From positions 1-38,606 of the forward strand of contig JAEERM010000020.1 of assembly GCA_016285835.1 (NCBI GenBank): a DNA stretch of 38,606 nucleotides. The letters run 5' to 3'. The position numbers and the translations under genes were made by a program. The notes under the pieces were generated by a model, which saw only the letters and a list, made by a program, of their open reading frames with translations, ran no database searches and was not told the DNA's origin. Positions 1 through 7,340 of this stretch are shown piece by piece. Each line of letters begins with the position of its first letter. Position 1 is the first letter of the stretch. This stretch comes from Fibrobacter sp. (GTDB lineage Bacteria; Fibrobacterota; Fibrobacteria; Fibrobacterales; Fibrobacteraceae).

Positions 1-151
1 GTTTTTCATACGCTTTCAGTCGGAAATCAAGCATGAATTGCGGTTCGCCACGGAGCGCGGATGCTCTGCGGATGATATCTTCGTTCAGGCCCTTTTCAAA
101 AGCCTCGTTTTCGATATCCGTTACAAAACCGTACTTGTAATTCTCACTCAT
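1..151 (-). CDS. sufB: SufB, Fe-S cluster assembly scaffold protein (5' end only)
   Basis: Only the first 50 codons are present; the gene runs off the left edge. Read on the minus strand from the ATG at 151 the protein begins MSENYKYGFVTDIENE and continues with GLNEDIIRRAS and EPQFMLDFRLKAYEK, the conserved start of SufB. In that family SufB works with SufC and SufD as a cytosolic scaffold that builds Fe-S clusters. A TATATT box (plus-strand 179-184 read on minus) lies about 27 nt before the start codon, so a short leader is likely. It is divergent from cobA-hemD. Identification rests on the N-terminal 50 residues only, but these are distinctive. Confidence 0.85.
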   Translation of the reverse strand, partial: MSENYKYGFVTDIENEAFEKGLNEDIIRRASALRGEPQFMLDFRLKAYEK

Positions 152-201
152 GATGCGCCTATTTTCAAATTCGACCCAAATATAAAAAAGTTCCAGTTGA
201 T

Positions 202-236
202 GCGGCGCAAAGCGATTGTTTTGTTGCGCCGCTTTT
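202..236 (+). promoter_or_regulatory. Terminator-like hairpin in the leader of cobA-hemD
   Basis: GCGGCGCAA (202-210) pairs perfectly with TTGCGCCGC (224-232) and is followed by TTTTCT. This has the form of a rho-independent terminator on the plus strand. The only plus-strand gene nearby is cobA-hemD, whose ATG is 14 nt downstream; the left neighbour sufB is divergent. It therefore looks like an attenuator or a leader structure rather than the end of an upstream gene. No ligand-binding domain is recognisable. Confidence 0.5.
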
Positions 237-250
237 CTAAATTGTAGGCG

Positions 251-1909
251 ATGAAAGAAAATTCGGGAAAAGTATATCTGATTGGCGCTGGGCCGGGTGA
301 TCCGGGATTATTGACGTTGCGCGGAAAATCCGTGCTCGAAAAGGCAGACGTAGTGGTTTATGACCGCCTTGTTTCGCCCGCAATTCTGGGTATGTGCAAT
401 CCCAAGGCCAAGATGGTGGATGTGGGCAAGATGCCGACGCACCACAAGGTCAAACAGTCCGAAATCAACAAGCTATTGGTGCAGTTCGCTAGTGAATTTC
501 CCGGTGGTGTGATTGCGCGCCTCAAGGGCGGTGATCCGTTCGTGTTTGGGCGTGGTGGCGAAGAGGCTCTGGAATTGGTGGCTGCTGGAGTAGAATTCGA
601 AGTTGTTCCGGGCATTACCTCGGCGATTTCGGTTCCGGCTTATGCGGGCATTCCCGTGAGCCATCGTGGCATCGCGACCAGTTTCCATATCATTACGGGG
701 CATGAGAAAGCGGAATCTTCCTCCAATGTCATCCCCGCACCCACTGATGTCATCCCCGCGCAGGCGGGGATCTCCTCTGCGCCGGTAGGTCTAGATTTTC
801 CTGCCCTTGCGCATTGCCCTGGCACACTCATCTTCTTGATGGGTATCGCCAACATGGATTTCATTGCCAAGCGCCTTATGGAATGCGGCAAGGATCCGAA
901 AACTCCTCTTGCTTTTATCGAAAAGGGTACGACACCGTACCAGCGTACCGTCATGGCGACGCTTGAAACGGCGGCGGAGACGATTGTTCGTGAAAACGTG
1001 ACTGCACCCGCAATTACGATTATGGGCGGTGTCGTTGAACTGGGTAAGACTCTTGCCTGGAAAGAGAATTTGCCGTTGTCGGGAAAACGCCTTGTGGTAA
1101 CTCGTGCTGCAAAACAGGCTAGCGGGATTACGGCCCGCCTCACGGCCCTTGGCGCCGAAGTCATTGAAACTCCGATGATCGAAACTCGAACTTTGGAATG
1201 TCCACTTGTCATGGCGAGCCCCGAAGGGGCGCGGCAATCTCGCCCTGCCGATTTCAATTCCCTCGCAAACTTTGACATTCTCGCTTTCACCAGCACGAAT
1301 GGCGTGGAAAGTTTCTTCAATCAATTGCTCGCCTCGGGCAACGACATCCGCATCCTTGCGGGCAAGAAAATTGCGAGTGTCGGGAAGATTACCGAAAAGA
1401 AGTTGCTTGAATACGGCATCCGCTGCGATTACGTGCCTGAAGACCATACCGGCGAAGGTCTTGGGAAACTGTTGGCTTCGCTCATACCTCAAAGCACCGA
1501 AGGTGCGACCTCATACCCCATACCTCGCATCCTCCTACTGCAAGGCAACCTCGCTGACGACACTTTGCTCAAACACCTCCCGCAGGCAACCCGCTGGGTG
1601 GTTTACGAGACGCTCCCCGTGGTGGAACTCCCCGAATGGAAGCGTGAAGCCGTCGCCAGCGCCGATGCCGTCGTATTCGCCAGCACCAGCGCCGTTGAGA
1701 ACTTTGTCAAACTTATGCCTCAAGGCACCGCAGGAGTGCCCCCATACCTCAAAGCGACCAACGGGAGCGCCCCCATACCTCAAACCTCATTTTGCATCGG
1801 TCGCATGACGGAATCCGCCGCCCGCAAGCACGGCTTCGAAACCGTCACCTCCGACGAAACCACCATGGATTCCCTCGTCAAGAAAATAGCAGAGTTTTAC
1901 TCAAAATAA
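251..1909 (+). CDS. cobA-hemD: Uroporphyrinogen-III C-methyltransferase / uroporphyrinogen-III synthase fusion (CobA-HemD)
   Basis: Bifunctional enzyme. The N-terminal SUMT domain (about 5-265) methylates uroporphyrinogen III to precorrin-2: it has GAGPGDPGL (12-20), GGDPFVFGRGGEE (93-105) and the PGITSAISVPAYAGIPVSHR segment (120-139). The C-terminal domain (about 275-550) is a HemD-type uroporphyrinogen-III synthase, with FTSTNGVESF and, near the end, a CIGRMTESAARKHGF-type segment. At 552 residues it is longer than usual for this fusion. The excess coincides with repeat-derived inserts at about residues 159-176, 319-331, 411-426 and 488-513. The start is the ATG at 251, with a weak AGG 4-6 nt before it. 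The next gene follows 48 bp on and acts later in the same pathway. Confidence 0.9.
   Translation: MKENSGKVYLIGAGPGDPGLLTLRGKSVLEKADVVVYDRLVSPAILGMCNPKAKMVDVGKMPTHHKVKQSEINKLLVQFASEFPGGVIARLKGGDPFVFGRGGEEALELVAAGVEFEVVPGITSAISVPAYAGIPVSHRGIATSFHIITGHEKAESSSNVIPAPTDVIPAQAGISSAPVGLDFPALAHCPGTLIFLMGIANMDFIAKRLMECGKDPKTPLAFIEKGTTPYQRTVMATLETAAETIVRENVTAPAITIMGGVVELGKTLAWKENLPLSGKRLVVTRAAKQASGITARLTALGAEVIETPMIETRTLECPLVMASPEGARQSRPADFNSLANFDILAFTSTNGVESFFNQLLASGNDIRILAGKKIASVGKITEKKLLEYGIRCDYVPEDHTGEGLGKLLASLIPQSTEGATSYPIPRILLLQGNLADDTLLKHLPQATRWVVYETLPVVELPEWKREAVASADAVVFASTSAVENFVKLMPQGTAGVPPYLKATNGSAPIPQTSFCIGRMTESAARKHGFETVTSDETTMDSLVKKIAEFYSK
728..777 (+). repeat. Palindromic repeat, 'gtcatccccgcg' type, inside the CobA domain
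   Basis: A partial copy (728-738) is followed by a full copy (749-777). The full copy contains CCCCGC (754-759) pairing with GCGGGG (764-769). It is translated in frame as VIPAQAGIS, directly after the TGHEK motif of the SUMT domain. The same sequence occurs between genes at 7313-7340. Confidence 0.85.
1208..1241 (+). repeat. Palindromic repeat, 'gtcattgcgag...gcaatctc' type, inside the HemD domain
   Basis: GTCATGGCGAG, then CCCC-GAA-GGGG, then GCAATCTCG. It is read in frame as VMASPEGARQS within HemD. Inverted copies of the same family lie between genes at 15094-15129 and 37681-37714. Confidence 0.75.
1481..1527 (+). repeat. Palindromic repeat, 'acctcaaag' type, inside the HemD domain
   Basis: CTCATACCTCAAA, then GCACC (1494-1498) GAA GGTGC (1502-1506), then GACCTCATACC. 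It is translated in frame as PQSTEGATSYPIP. Related copies lie in this gene, in the next gene and in the spacer near 15301. Confidence 0.8.
1711..1790 (+). repeat. Two tandem 'acctcaaag' type repeats inside the HemD domain
   Basis: Two adjacent copies, each bounded by 'cctcaa' and 'ccccatacct'. The first has GGCAC (1724-1728) pairing with GTGCC (1736-1740); the second has a weaker palindrome. They are translated in frame as a Pro/Gly-rich stretch of about 25 residues near 488-513. Confidence 0.75.
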
Positions 1910-1957
1910 TCCTAACCACCAACACTTCCTACTGTCTACTTCCAACTTCCTACTACT
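1910..1957 (+). repeat. Low-complexity spacer of 'cttcctactgtctacttcc' type
   Basis: The whole gap between cobA-hemD and the next start codon is made of 'accaccaacacttcctac', 'tgtctacttccaac' and 'ttcctactact'. The same wording recurs at about 15168-15310 and 37804-37833. It leaves no Shine-Dalgarno sequence before the downstream ATG. Confidence 0.7.
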
Positions 1958-2881
1958 ATGAAAGCCATCCTGATTATCGCTCACCATTGCATTTTACCCG
2001 GTGCCTACAAGGGCTTTGAAGGTATTTTAGACAAGTTGCACCACGACTTGCCCGGCACGCGTGTGGCGAGTACGAGCCTGTTGGATTTGGAAAACGATCT
2101 GCGTACGCTCCTCCGTGAGGATGTGGAATCAGTGACGCTTTTGCCGTTCCTGCTCTTGAACGGCCAGCATACTAAAAATGATGTGCCGCGCGTGGTTGCA
2201 AAATTGCAGGCGGAATTCCCGCAGATTCCTATAACGCTGTTGCCCTGCCTCGGCGACTGGAAAGAATTCGCCGACATGGTTGTTTCTGGTGTCCGTAATG
2301 CACAGGTCGCTCATTCTCAGAGCACCGTAGGTGCGACCTCACACCTCAAAGCGCCGCAGGCGCGAGCTCATGCCTCAAACCTCTTCTCCATCGAAGTCAA
2401 TCTCGAAGGCAAGAACGTCCTCGTGGTGGGCGGTGGCCGCATTGCGCTTCGCAAAGTTAAAACGCTTCTGCCGACCGGAGCCCGCATCACCGTGGTTGCG
2501 CCGCAGTTCGACCCCGAATTCGAGAATCTCTCCTCAAAGGGCGAAGCCCGACCTCATACCTCACACCTCATAACCCTAAAAAACCGTCCTTACGAACCGC
2601 TCGACCTCCGTGGCATCTTCATGGTCTTTATCTGCACTGACCAGCCTGCTGTCAATGCGCAAGTTTCTAACGATGCCCGCGCCCGTCGCATTTTGGTCAA
2701 TAACGCCTGTGATTACCTCGACGGCGACTTCATCGTGCCCGCCCGCATGGATTTTGGCGAAAACATCGCCGTGACCGTCTCCACCCAGGGGCGCGCCCCC
2801 TCGCTAGCTAAGAAACTCAAGCAGAAAATCCAGGCCGAATGGGCCGAAGGCCTCGAACAAATTGAACGGGATTTTTCGTAG
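1958..2881 (+). CDS. Sirohydrochlorin chelatase (CbiK/CbiX-like) fused to precorrin-2 dehydrogenase
   Basis: Two-domain siroheme enzyme of 307 residues. Residues 1-113 form a short class II chelatase domain: AHH at 8-10 and NGQHTKNDVP at 68-77 supply the histidines expected to bind metal. Residues 143-307 are a Met8/SirC/CysG-N-type dehydrogenase with VLVVGGGRIALRK (154-166) for NAD binding and the VNNACDYLDGDFIVPAR segment. Together they would oxidise precorrin-2 to sirohydrochlorin and insert the metal. The linker (about 119-142) and a loop at 192-205 are made of repeat DNA. The start codon has no visible Shine-Dalgarno sequence; the ATG directly precedes KAILIIAHH, so the start is reasonable. 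Metal choice (Fe or Co) cannot be read from the sequence. Confidence 0.85.
   Translation: MKAILIIAHHCILPGAYKGFEGILDKLHHDLPGTRVASTSLLDLENDLRTLLREDVESVTLLPFLLLNGQHTKNDVPRVVAKLQAEFPQIPITLLPCLGDWKEFADMVVSGVRNAQVAHSQSTVGATSHLKAPQARAHASNLFSIEVNLEGKNVLVVGGGRIALRKVKTLLPTGARITVVAPQFDPEFENLSSKGEARPHTSHLITLKNRPYEPLDLRGIFMVFICTDQPAVNAQVSNDARARRILVNNACDYLDGDFIVPARMDFGENIAVTVSTQGRAPSLAKKLKQKIQAEWAEGLEQIERDFS
2314..2392 (+). repeat. Two tandem 'acctcaaag' palindromic repeats forming the interdomain linker
   Basis: GCACC (2322-2326) GTA GGTGC (2330-2334), then GCGCC (2351-2355) GCA GGCGC (2359-2363), separated and followed by 'acctcacacctcaaa' and 'tcatgcctcaaacctc'. Read in frame as SQSTVGATSHLKAPQARAHA, exactly between the chelatase and dehydrogenase domains. 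Confidence 0.85.
2533..2575 (+). repeat. 'acctcaaag' palindromic repeat inside the dehydrogenase domain
   Basis: CCTCAAA, then GGGC (2539-2542) GAA GCCC, then GACCTCATACCTCACACCTC. Read in frame as SSKGEARPHTSHL (about residues 192-204), in a loop of the NAD-binding domain. Confidence 0.8.
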
Positions 2882-2959
2882 CCGCCTTTCCAAATCAATT
2901 TTCATTATCTTATATTTTATTTAAACAATTCAGTTCTAACCCCAAAAAGGAATGTCTTT

Positions 2960-4423
2960 ATGACAAATTTCATAATCCGGCACAGGTTGTCCCTTTTTGC
3001 ATTCATTGCTGTTGTTGCATGTGTTACCGCTTGCGATGACTCTACAAATGTTACCGAAAATTCGGGAATAAATACAATAGTTTCCACATATACGGAACTT
3101 GGTAAGTGCTCGGCTGAAAACGAAGGCGATGTGATTTTTGTGAAGGATTCATCGGCTCTATATTTCTGTGTGGATAGTGTTTGGAAAGTCATGTCGACTG
3201 TTGACGACTCAACTAGAAAGGCCCCAGTCTCTTGTTCCATGGAAGAATTGAACGATGGTTCGGGCTACAAAATAGAATGTGGTGGAGATTCTATAGGTGT
3301 TGTGTATAATGGAGAAAAGGGGGATGATGGCCTTTCTGGTATAAGAGGGCGAAAGGGAGATAAAGGTGACAAAGGCGATGATGGTAACGATGGAAAATCT
3401 TGCAATGCCGTAGCTCTGGCCGATAGTAGCGGCTATAAAATTATATGTGGAAAAGATTCTGTGGGTGTTGTGTTGAATGGCAAAAAAGGTGATAAAGGGG
3501 ATGATGGAAAATCCTGCAATGCCGAAATTCTGGATGACAGCACCGGGTTCAAGATTGTCTGCGGTACTGACTCCGTTGGCGTTGTGTTGAATGGTCAGGA
3601 TGGCTCTGAGGGTAAATCTTGCAATGCCGAGGCTTTGGCCGATAGCACGGGCTACAAGATTGTCTGCGGTACGGATTCCGTGGGAGTCGTGCTGAATGGT
3701 AATGCAGAGTCTGTTGAATCGTGTAATTTTGTTGAAGGTGAATCCGGTCTTGTAACCTTGACTTGTGGTGATCGTTCGGTAACCTTTACTACGTTGTCTT
3801 TCTGTGAAAACATTCCATATAATTCTAAAACTCATTTCTGCGATCCCAGAACTCCTGCGGTTTATCGTTTCGTAACGATTGGCGAAGGCGAAAACGAGCA
3901 GACATGGATGGCAGAAAATGTCAATTATAAGACATCAAGTGGCAGTATGTGTTTTGAGGAAGAACCGGCGAATTGCGCTAGGTATGGTCGCTTGTATGAT
4001 TGGTCTGCAGCCAAGGAAGCTTGCCCTGAAGGATGGCATTTGCCGGATACCACAGAATTTATCACGCTGTTCAAGACTGCCGGCGGCCAACCGCGATCTG
4101 CGACTGAAATGGCTCAGTTGCCTGTAGGAGTATATTGTTATGATTATGCTGGTAAAATATTAAAAAGTGAATTTGGATGGGGAGATAGTGGTATGGGGAT
4201 AGATGCTTATGGCTTTAGTGTTTTGCCAGCCGGCTTTGATAATGGCAGTTCTTTGGGTATGGGGACTGATGCTAGTTTTTGGACTTCTACGGTATATAAT
4301 ACCAATGATATGTTCCACATACAATTTTTTAATAGCAATGGTATGGGATATCCCCCTGATGGTGTTTGTTGGGTTTCTGGCATGGATGAACTTAAACTTT
4401 CCGTCCGTTGCGTTAAAGACTAG
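2960..4423 (+). CDS. FISUMP-domain lipoprotein with collagen-like repeats
   Basis: 487 residues. An N-terminal signal peptide ends in a lipobox (VTAC, Cys about 25), so the protein is probably an envelope lipoprotein. Residues about 95-255 hold repeats of the form SCNAxxLxDSxGYKIxCGxDSVGVVLNG, separated by collagen-like Gly-X-Y runs (GDKGDKGDDGNDG, GKKGDKGDDGK). From about 297 to the end lies a FISUMP domain: WMAENVNYK, RYGRLYDWSAA, CPEGWHLP, FSVLPAGF, FWTST, SVRCVKD. Function of this domain family is unknown. The start at 2960 has AAAAAGGA upstream; a TATATT box lies at 2911-2916. It interrupts the tetrapyrrole genes, so it is probably transcribed on its own. Confidence 0.88.
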   Translation: MTNFIIRHRLSLFAFIAVVACVTACDDSTNVTENSGINTIVSTYTELGKCSAENEGDVIFVKDSSALYFCVDSVWKVMSTVDDSTRKAPVSCSMEELNDGSGYKIECGGDSIGVVYNGEKGDDGLSGIRGRKGDKGDKGDDGNDGKSCNAVALADSSGYKIICGKDSVGVVLNGKKGDKGDDGKSCNAEILDDSTGFKIVCGTDSVGVVLNGQDGSEGKSCNAEALADSTGYKIVCGTDSVGVVLNGNAESVESCNFVEGESGLVTLTCGDRSVTFTTLSFCENIPYNSKTHFCDPRTPAVYRFVTIGEGENEQTWMAENVNYKTSSGSMCFEEEPANCARYGRLYDWSAAKEACPEGWHLPDTTEFITLFKTAGGQPRSATEMAQLPVGVYCYDYAGKILKSEFGWGDSGMGIDAYGFSVLPAGFDNGSSLGMGTDASFWTSTVYNTNDMFHIQFFNSNGMGYPPDGVCWVSGMDELKLSVRCVKD

Positions 4424-4427
4424 ATAT

Positions 4428-4457
4428 CTAACCACAAACCACTAATCACTAATCACT
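4428..4457 (+). repeat. Low-complexity spacer directly before hemB
   Basis: 'taaccacaaaccactaatcactaatcact' abuts the hemB ATG. 'ctaaccacaaaccact' recurs near 15163. No Shine-Dalgarno sequence is present. Confidence 0.55.
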
Positions 4458-5423
4458 ATGATTATCCGTCCTCGTCGCTTACGCAAGAATGAAACCATCC
4501 GCAACATGGTTGCGGAAACCGCAGTTAACCCCGATTCCCTCGTCTACCCGATGTTCGTGGTAGAAGGGGAGGGCATCAAGGAAGAAATCCCGTCGATGCC
4601 TGGGCAGTTCCGTTTCTCTATTGATGAAATCTTGAAGGAACTCGAAAGCTGCGTTGCGCTGGGAATCAAGTCGATATTGCTTTTCGGCATCCCGCACCAC
4701 AAAGACGAAATGGCGACTTGCGCTTACGATGACGATGGCATTGTGCAGCGCGCGGTGCGCTCCATCAAGGCTCATTTCCCCGATTTGTACGTGATTACGG
4801 ATGTGTGCCTTTGCGAGTACATGAGTCACGGGCATTGCGGGATTATCAAGGACGGCGACGTGGATAACGACCCGACGCTGGAACTCCTCGCGAAGACTGC
4901 TCTCTCGCATGCGGTTGCCGGAGCCGACATGGTTGCCCCTTCCGACATGATGGACGGCCGTGTGGGTGCCATCCGCGAATGCCTCGATGAACATGGGTTC
5001 ACGAACACCCCGATTATGGCATACAGCGCGAAGTTCGCGAGTGCCTATTACGGGCCGTTCCGCGATGCGGCCGATTCCGCCCCGCATTTCGGCAACCGCA
5101 AGAGCTACCAGATGGATGTGCGCAACGGCCGCGAGGCCATGCGCGAAGTGGCGCTCGATATCGAAGAAGGTGCCGACATCGTGATGGTGAAGCCCGGTTT
5201 GGCCTTCCTGGACGTGCTGCGCGAGGCTGCCGGGATAAGCGACGTGCCGGTGGCTGTCTACAATGTGAGCGGCGAGTATTCCATGGTGAAGGCTGCTGCG
5301 AAACTGGGCTGGATTGACGAAAACGCCATTATCCGCGAAAATTTGTTGGCCTTCAAGCGTGCCGGAGCCGACATCATCATCACTTACCACGCCAAGGAAG
5401 CGCTTGAAAAAGGAATTTTTTGA
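4458..5423 (+). CDS. hemB: Porphobilinogen synthase (5-aminolevulinate dehydratase)
   Basis: Condenses two 5-aminolevulinate molecules into porphobilinogen in the cytosol. At 321 residues it has normal family length. Active-site lysines are visible as K192 ([16 protein letters not shown]) and K245 ([12 protein letters not shown]). The zinc-binding cysteines are C117, C119 and C127 ([14 protein letters not shown]), so this is a zinc-type enzyme. The ATG at 4458 has no Shine-Dalgarno sequence because it follows a repeat spacer, but the N-terminus ([10 protein letters not shown]) matches the family. Together with hemL and cobA-hemD nearby, it supplies tetrapyrrole precursors. Confidence 0.96.
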   Translation: MIIRPRRLRKNETIRNMVAETAVNPDSLVYPMFVVEGEGIKEEIPSMPGQFRFSIDEILKELESCVALGIKSILLFGIPHHKDEMATCAYDDDGIVQRAVRSIKAHFPDLYVITDVCLCEYMSHGHCGIIKDGDVDNDPTLELLAKTALSHAVAGADMVAPSDMMDGRVGAIRECLDEHGFTNTPIMAYSAKFASAYYGPFRDAADSAPHFGNRKSYQMDVRNGREAMREVALDIEEGADIVMVKPGLAFLDVLREAAGISDVPVAVYNVSGEYSMVKAAAKLGWIDENAIIRENLLAFKRAGADIIITYHAKEALEKGIF

Positions 5424-5445
5424 AAAAAAAGATGAAAAAAGCTCG

Positions 5446-5475
5446 ATTGTAAAAAAGTTCTTACAATTCTGTGCA
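5446..5475 (+). terminator. Weak hairpin after hemB
   Basis: ATTGTAA (5446-5452) pairs with TTACAAT (5461-5467). A T-rich run follows only after 'tctgtgca', so termination is uncertain. Confidence 0.35.
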
Positions 5476-5482
5476 TTTTTTA

Positions 5483-5512
5483 TTGATTTTTATTTTTAAA
5501 CGAGTTTATATT
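5483..5512 (+). promoter_or_regulatory. Probable promoter of the small lipoprotein gene
   Basis: TTGATT (5483-5488), 18 bp spacer, TATATT (5507-5512). The same TTGATT-18-TATATT arrangement precedes the lipoprotein gene at 21051. Confidence 0.55.
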
Positions 5513-5561
5513 AGTATCATGTTTTTTAATGCATAAAAAACTCATTCAAATGGAGAAAAAG

Positions 5562-5927
5562 ATGAAAAAACTTATGCTTATTGCTGCTCTTGGTGCTGCA
5601 GCTATTTTCACTGCTTGCGGAGATGACTCTTCCTCTTCTGGCGCAAGTGATGATCCGATGGCTGGAAAGAGCGTTGTTTCCTGTGACAAGGTTGTCACCA
5701 TGGGTGGTGTGTCTAGCCATACTTGCACTGCTATTGCGACTGAAGATCCGGCAGCAGAAACCCTCAAGACTGGTTGCGTTACCGTGGAAGGCATGATGAC
5801 TGCTACTGCTGGAACCGGTTGCCCGTCTGGTGCTGAACTCGCTTGCCCGGTTGGCAATACTGCTGAATATTTCTACGATCAGGGCATGGGTGGCTTCACC
5901 TGTGAACAGATGGCTTCTCAGAAGTAA
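5562..5927 (+). CDS. Small cysteine-rich lipoprotein, unknown function
   Basis: 121 residues from the chosen start. The ATG at 5562 is preferred over in-frame ATGs at 5529 and 5550 because GGAG sits 6 nt before it and because it yields a clean signal peptide, [19 protein letters not shown], with a lipobox Cys followed by GDDSSSS. The mature part has several further cysteines (VVSCDK, HTCTA, TGCVTV, TGCPSG, LACPVG, FTCEQ), suggesting disulphides in the periplasm or outside. No domain recognised. It has its own likely promoter upstream and a strong terminator downstream, so it is monocistronic. Confidence 0.8.
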   Translation: MKKLMLIAALGAAAIFTACGDDSSSSGASDDPMAGKSVVSCDKVVTMGGVSSHTCTAIATEDPAAETLKTGCVTVEGMMTATAGTGCPSGAELACPVGNTAEYFYDQGMGGFTCEQMASQK

Positions 5928-5957
5928 TCGTTTCTTAAACGAATTCGATTTTAGTAG

Positions 5958-5990
5958 AATCCGGCTTTCGGGCCGGATTTTCTATTTTTA
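5958..5990 (+). terminator. Rho-independent terminator after the small lipoprotein
   Basis: AATCCGGC (5958-5965), loop TTTCGG, GCCGGATT (5972-5979), then TTCTATTTTT. Perfect 8-bp stem and U-rich tail. It ends only about 5-15 bp before the hemL start codon. Confidence 0.85.
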
Positions 5991-5994
5991 TAAC

Positions 5995-7281
5995 ATGGAC
6001 CATTCTTTTAGCGAAAAATTTTTTGCCGAAGCCAAGACGCTCATGCCGGGTGGCGTGAACAGCCCGGTGCGTGCTTATGGCAATGTGGGGGCCACGCCTC
6101 CGTTTATCGCCCGTGCGAAGGGCAGCCACATTTACGATGTGGATGGTAACGACTACATCGATTACGTGGGTAGTTGGGGTCCGATGCTCCTAGGCCATGC
6201 TCACGATTCCGTAATCAAGGCTGTCTCCGAGACGGCGCAGAACGGTCTCAGTTTCGGGGCTCCGTGCGGGCTTGAATCCGAACTCGCGAAACTTGTGATG
6301 AGCCTCGTGCCGAGTGTGGAGATGATTCGCATGGTGAATAGCGGGACCGAGGCGACAATGAGCGCTATCCGTGCCGCTCGCGGTTTTACCGGCCGCGACA
6401 AGATTGTGAAGTTTGAAGGCTGCTATCACGGCCACAGCGATAGCCTGCTCATCAAGGCGGGTTCGGGCATGCTCACGACGGGCAAGCCGAGCAGCAAGGG
6501 CGTCCCCGCCGATCTCGCGAAGTACACGCTCACGCTCCAGTACAACGACGTGGCGGGCGTTAAAGAACTCTTCGACAAGATTGGCGACGAAATTGCGGGA
6601 GTCATCGTGGAACCGGTGGCAGGCAACATGGGTGTTGTTCCTGCAAAACCCGAATTTTTGCAGACGCTATCCGAAGAGACCAAGAAGCACGGCGCGCTTT
6701 TGATAGTGGACGAAGTCATGACGGGCTTTCGCGTGGGTATCCACTGTGCGCAGGGGCTTTACGCCATCAAACCGGATTTGACTACGTTCGGTAAGATTAT
6801 CGGTGGCGGCATGCCGGTGGGCGCTTATGGTGGCCGCCTGGATGTGATGCAGCAGATTGCACCGCTCGGCGGCATTTACCAGGCGGGTACGCTTTCGGGC
6901 AATCCGGTTGCGATGGCGGCTGGACTCGCTACGATGCGCGAACTGTCTACGCATCCAGAGCTGTACGTGCATGCCGAGGCGATGACCAAACGCTTGATTG
7001 AAGGCCTCCAGGATACGGCGAAGTCTGCGGGAATCCCGCTGGCTACAAATCAGGTAGGCTCCATGGGCTGTATCTTCTTTACCGAAGGTCCCGTGGAATG
7101 TTTTGCCGACGTGCAGAAATCCGACTTGGAACTCTTCCGCAGGTATTTCCTCGGGATGCTCGACGAGGGCATTTATCTGGCCCCGAGCCAGTTCGAGGCC
7201 ATTTTCGTGAGTGCTGCGCATACAGAAAGCGACATCGAACGTACCGTCGATGCCGCCAGGAAAGTCTTTAAGTCGCTTTAA
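5995..7281 (+). CDS. hemL: Glutamate-1-semialdehyde 2,1-aminomutase
   Basis: Converts glutamate-1-semialdehyde to 5-aminolevulinate (C5 pathway). The ATG at 5995 gives 428 residues, the usual length, starting [23 protein letters not shown] lysine is K267 in [35 protein letters not shown] and [12 protein letters not shown] are conserved PLP-enzyme segments. The frame is open further upstream but that part overlaps the preceding lipoprotein and is not family-like. No Shine-Dalgarno sequence is present, and the start lies just behind a terminator; a TATTTT sequence at 5983-5988 could be a -10 box of a leaderless mRNA. hemA and hemC are not in the window. Confidence 0.95.
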   Translation: MDHSFSEKFFAEAKTLMPGGVNSPVRAYGNVGATPPFIARAKGSHIYDVDGNDYIDYVGSWGPMLLGHAHDSVIKAVSETAQNGLSFGAPCGLESELAKLVMSLVPSVEMIRMVNSGTEATMSAIRAARGFTGRDKIVKFEGCYHGHSDSLLIKAGSGMLTTGKPSSKGVPADLAKYTLTLQYNDVAGVKELFDKIGDEIAGVIVEPVAGNMGVVPAKPEFLQTLSEETKKHGALLIVDEVMTGFRVGIHCAQGLYAIKPDLTTFGKIIGGGMPVGAYGGRLDVMQQIAPLGGIYQAGTLSGNPVAMAAGLATMRELSTHPELYVHAEAMTKRLIEGLQDTAKSAGIPLATNQVGSMGCIFFTEGPVECFADVQKSDLELFRRYFLGMLDEGIYLAPSQFEAIFVSAAHTESDIERTVDAARKVFKSL

Positions 7282-7312
7282 CGACCCGCTTTTTCATCCT
7301 CGGCGCCATAAT

Positions 7313-7340
7313 GTCATCCCCGCGAAGGCGGGGATCTCCT
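7313..7340 (+). repeat. Intergenic 'gtcatccccgcg' palindromic repeat
   Basis: GTCATCCCCGC GAAG GCGGGGATCTCCT, with CCCCGC (7318-7323) pairing with GCGGGG (7328-7333). It lies between the convergent hemL and acyl-CoA synthetase genes and touches the synthetase stop codon. Same family as the in-frame copy at 749-777. Confidence 0.85.

Noticed and set aside
152..250. Cobalamin or other known riboswitch before cobA-hemD
   Set aside because: The leader is under 70 nt and has no B12 box or multi-helix junction; only one hairpin is visible.
5830..5994. Longer hemL start at 5830
   Set aside because: It would overlap the lipoprotein gene and its terminator and add 55 residues unlike the family; the ATG at 5995 gives the usual length.
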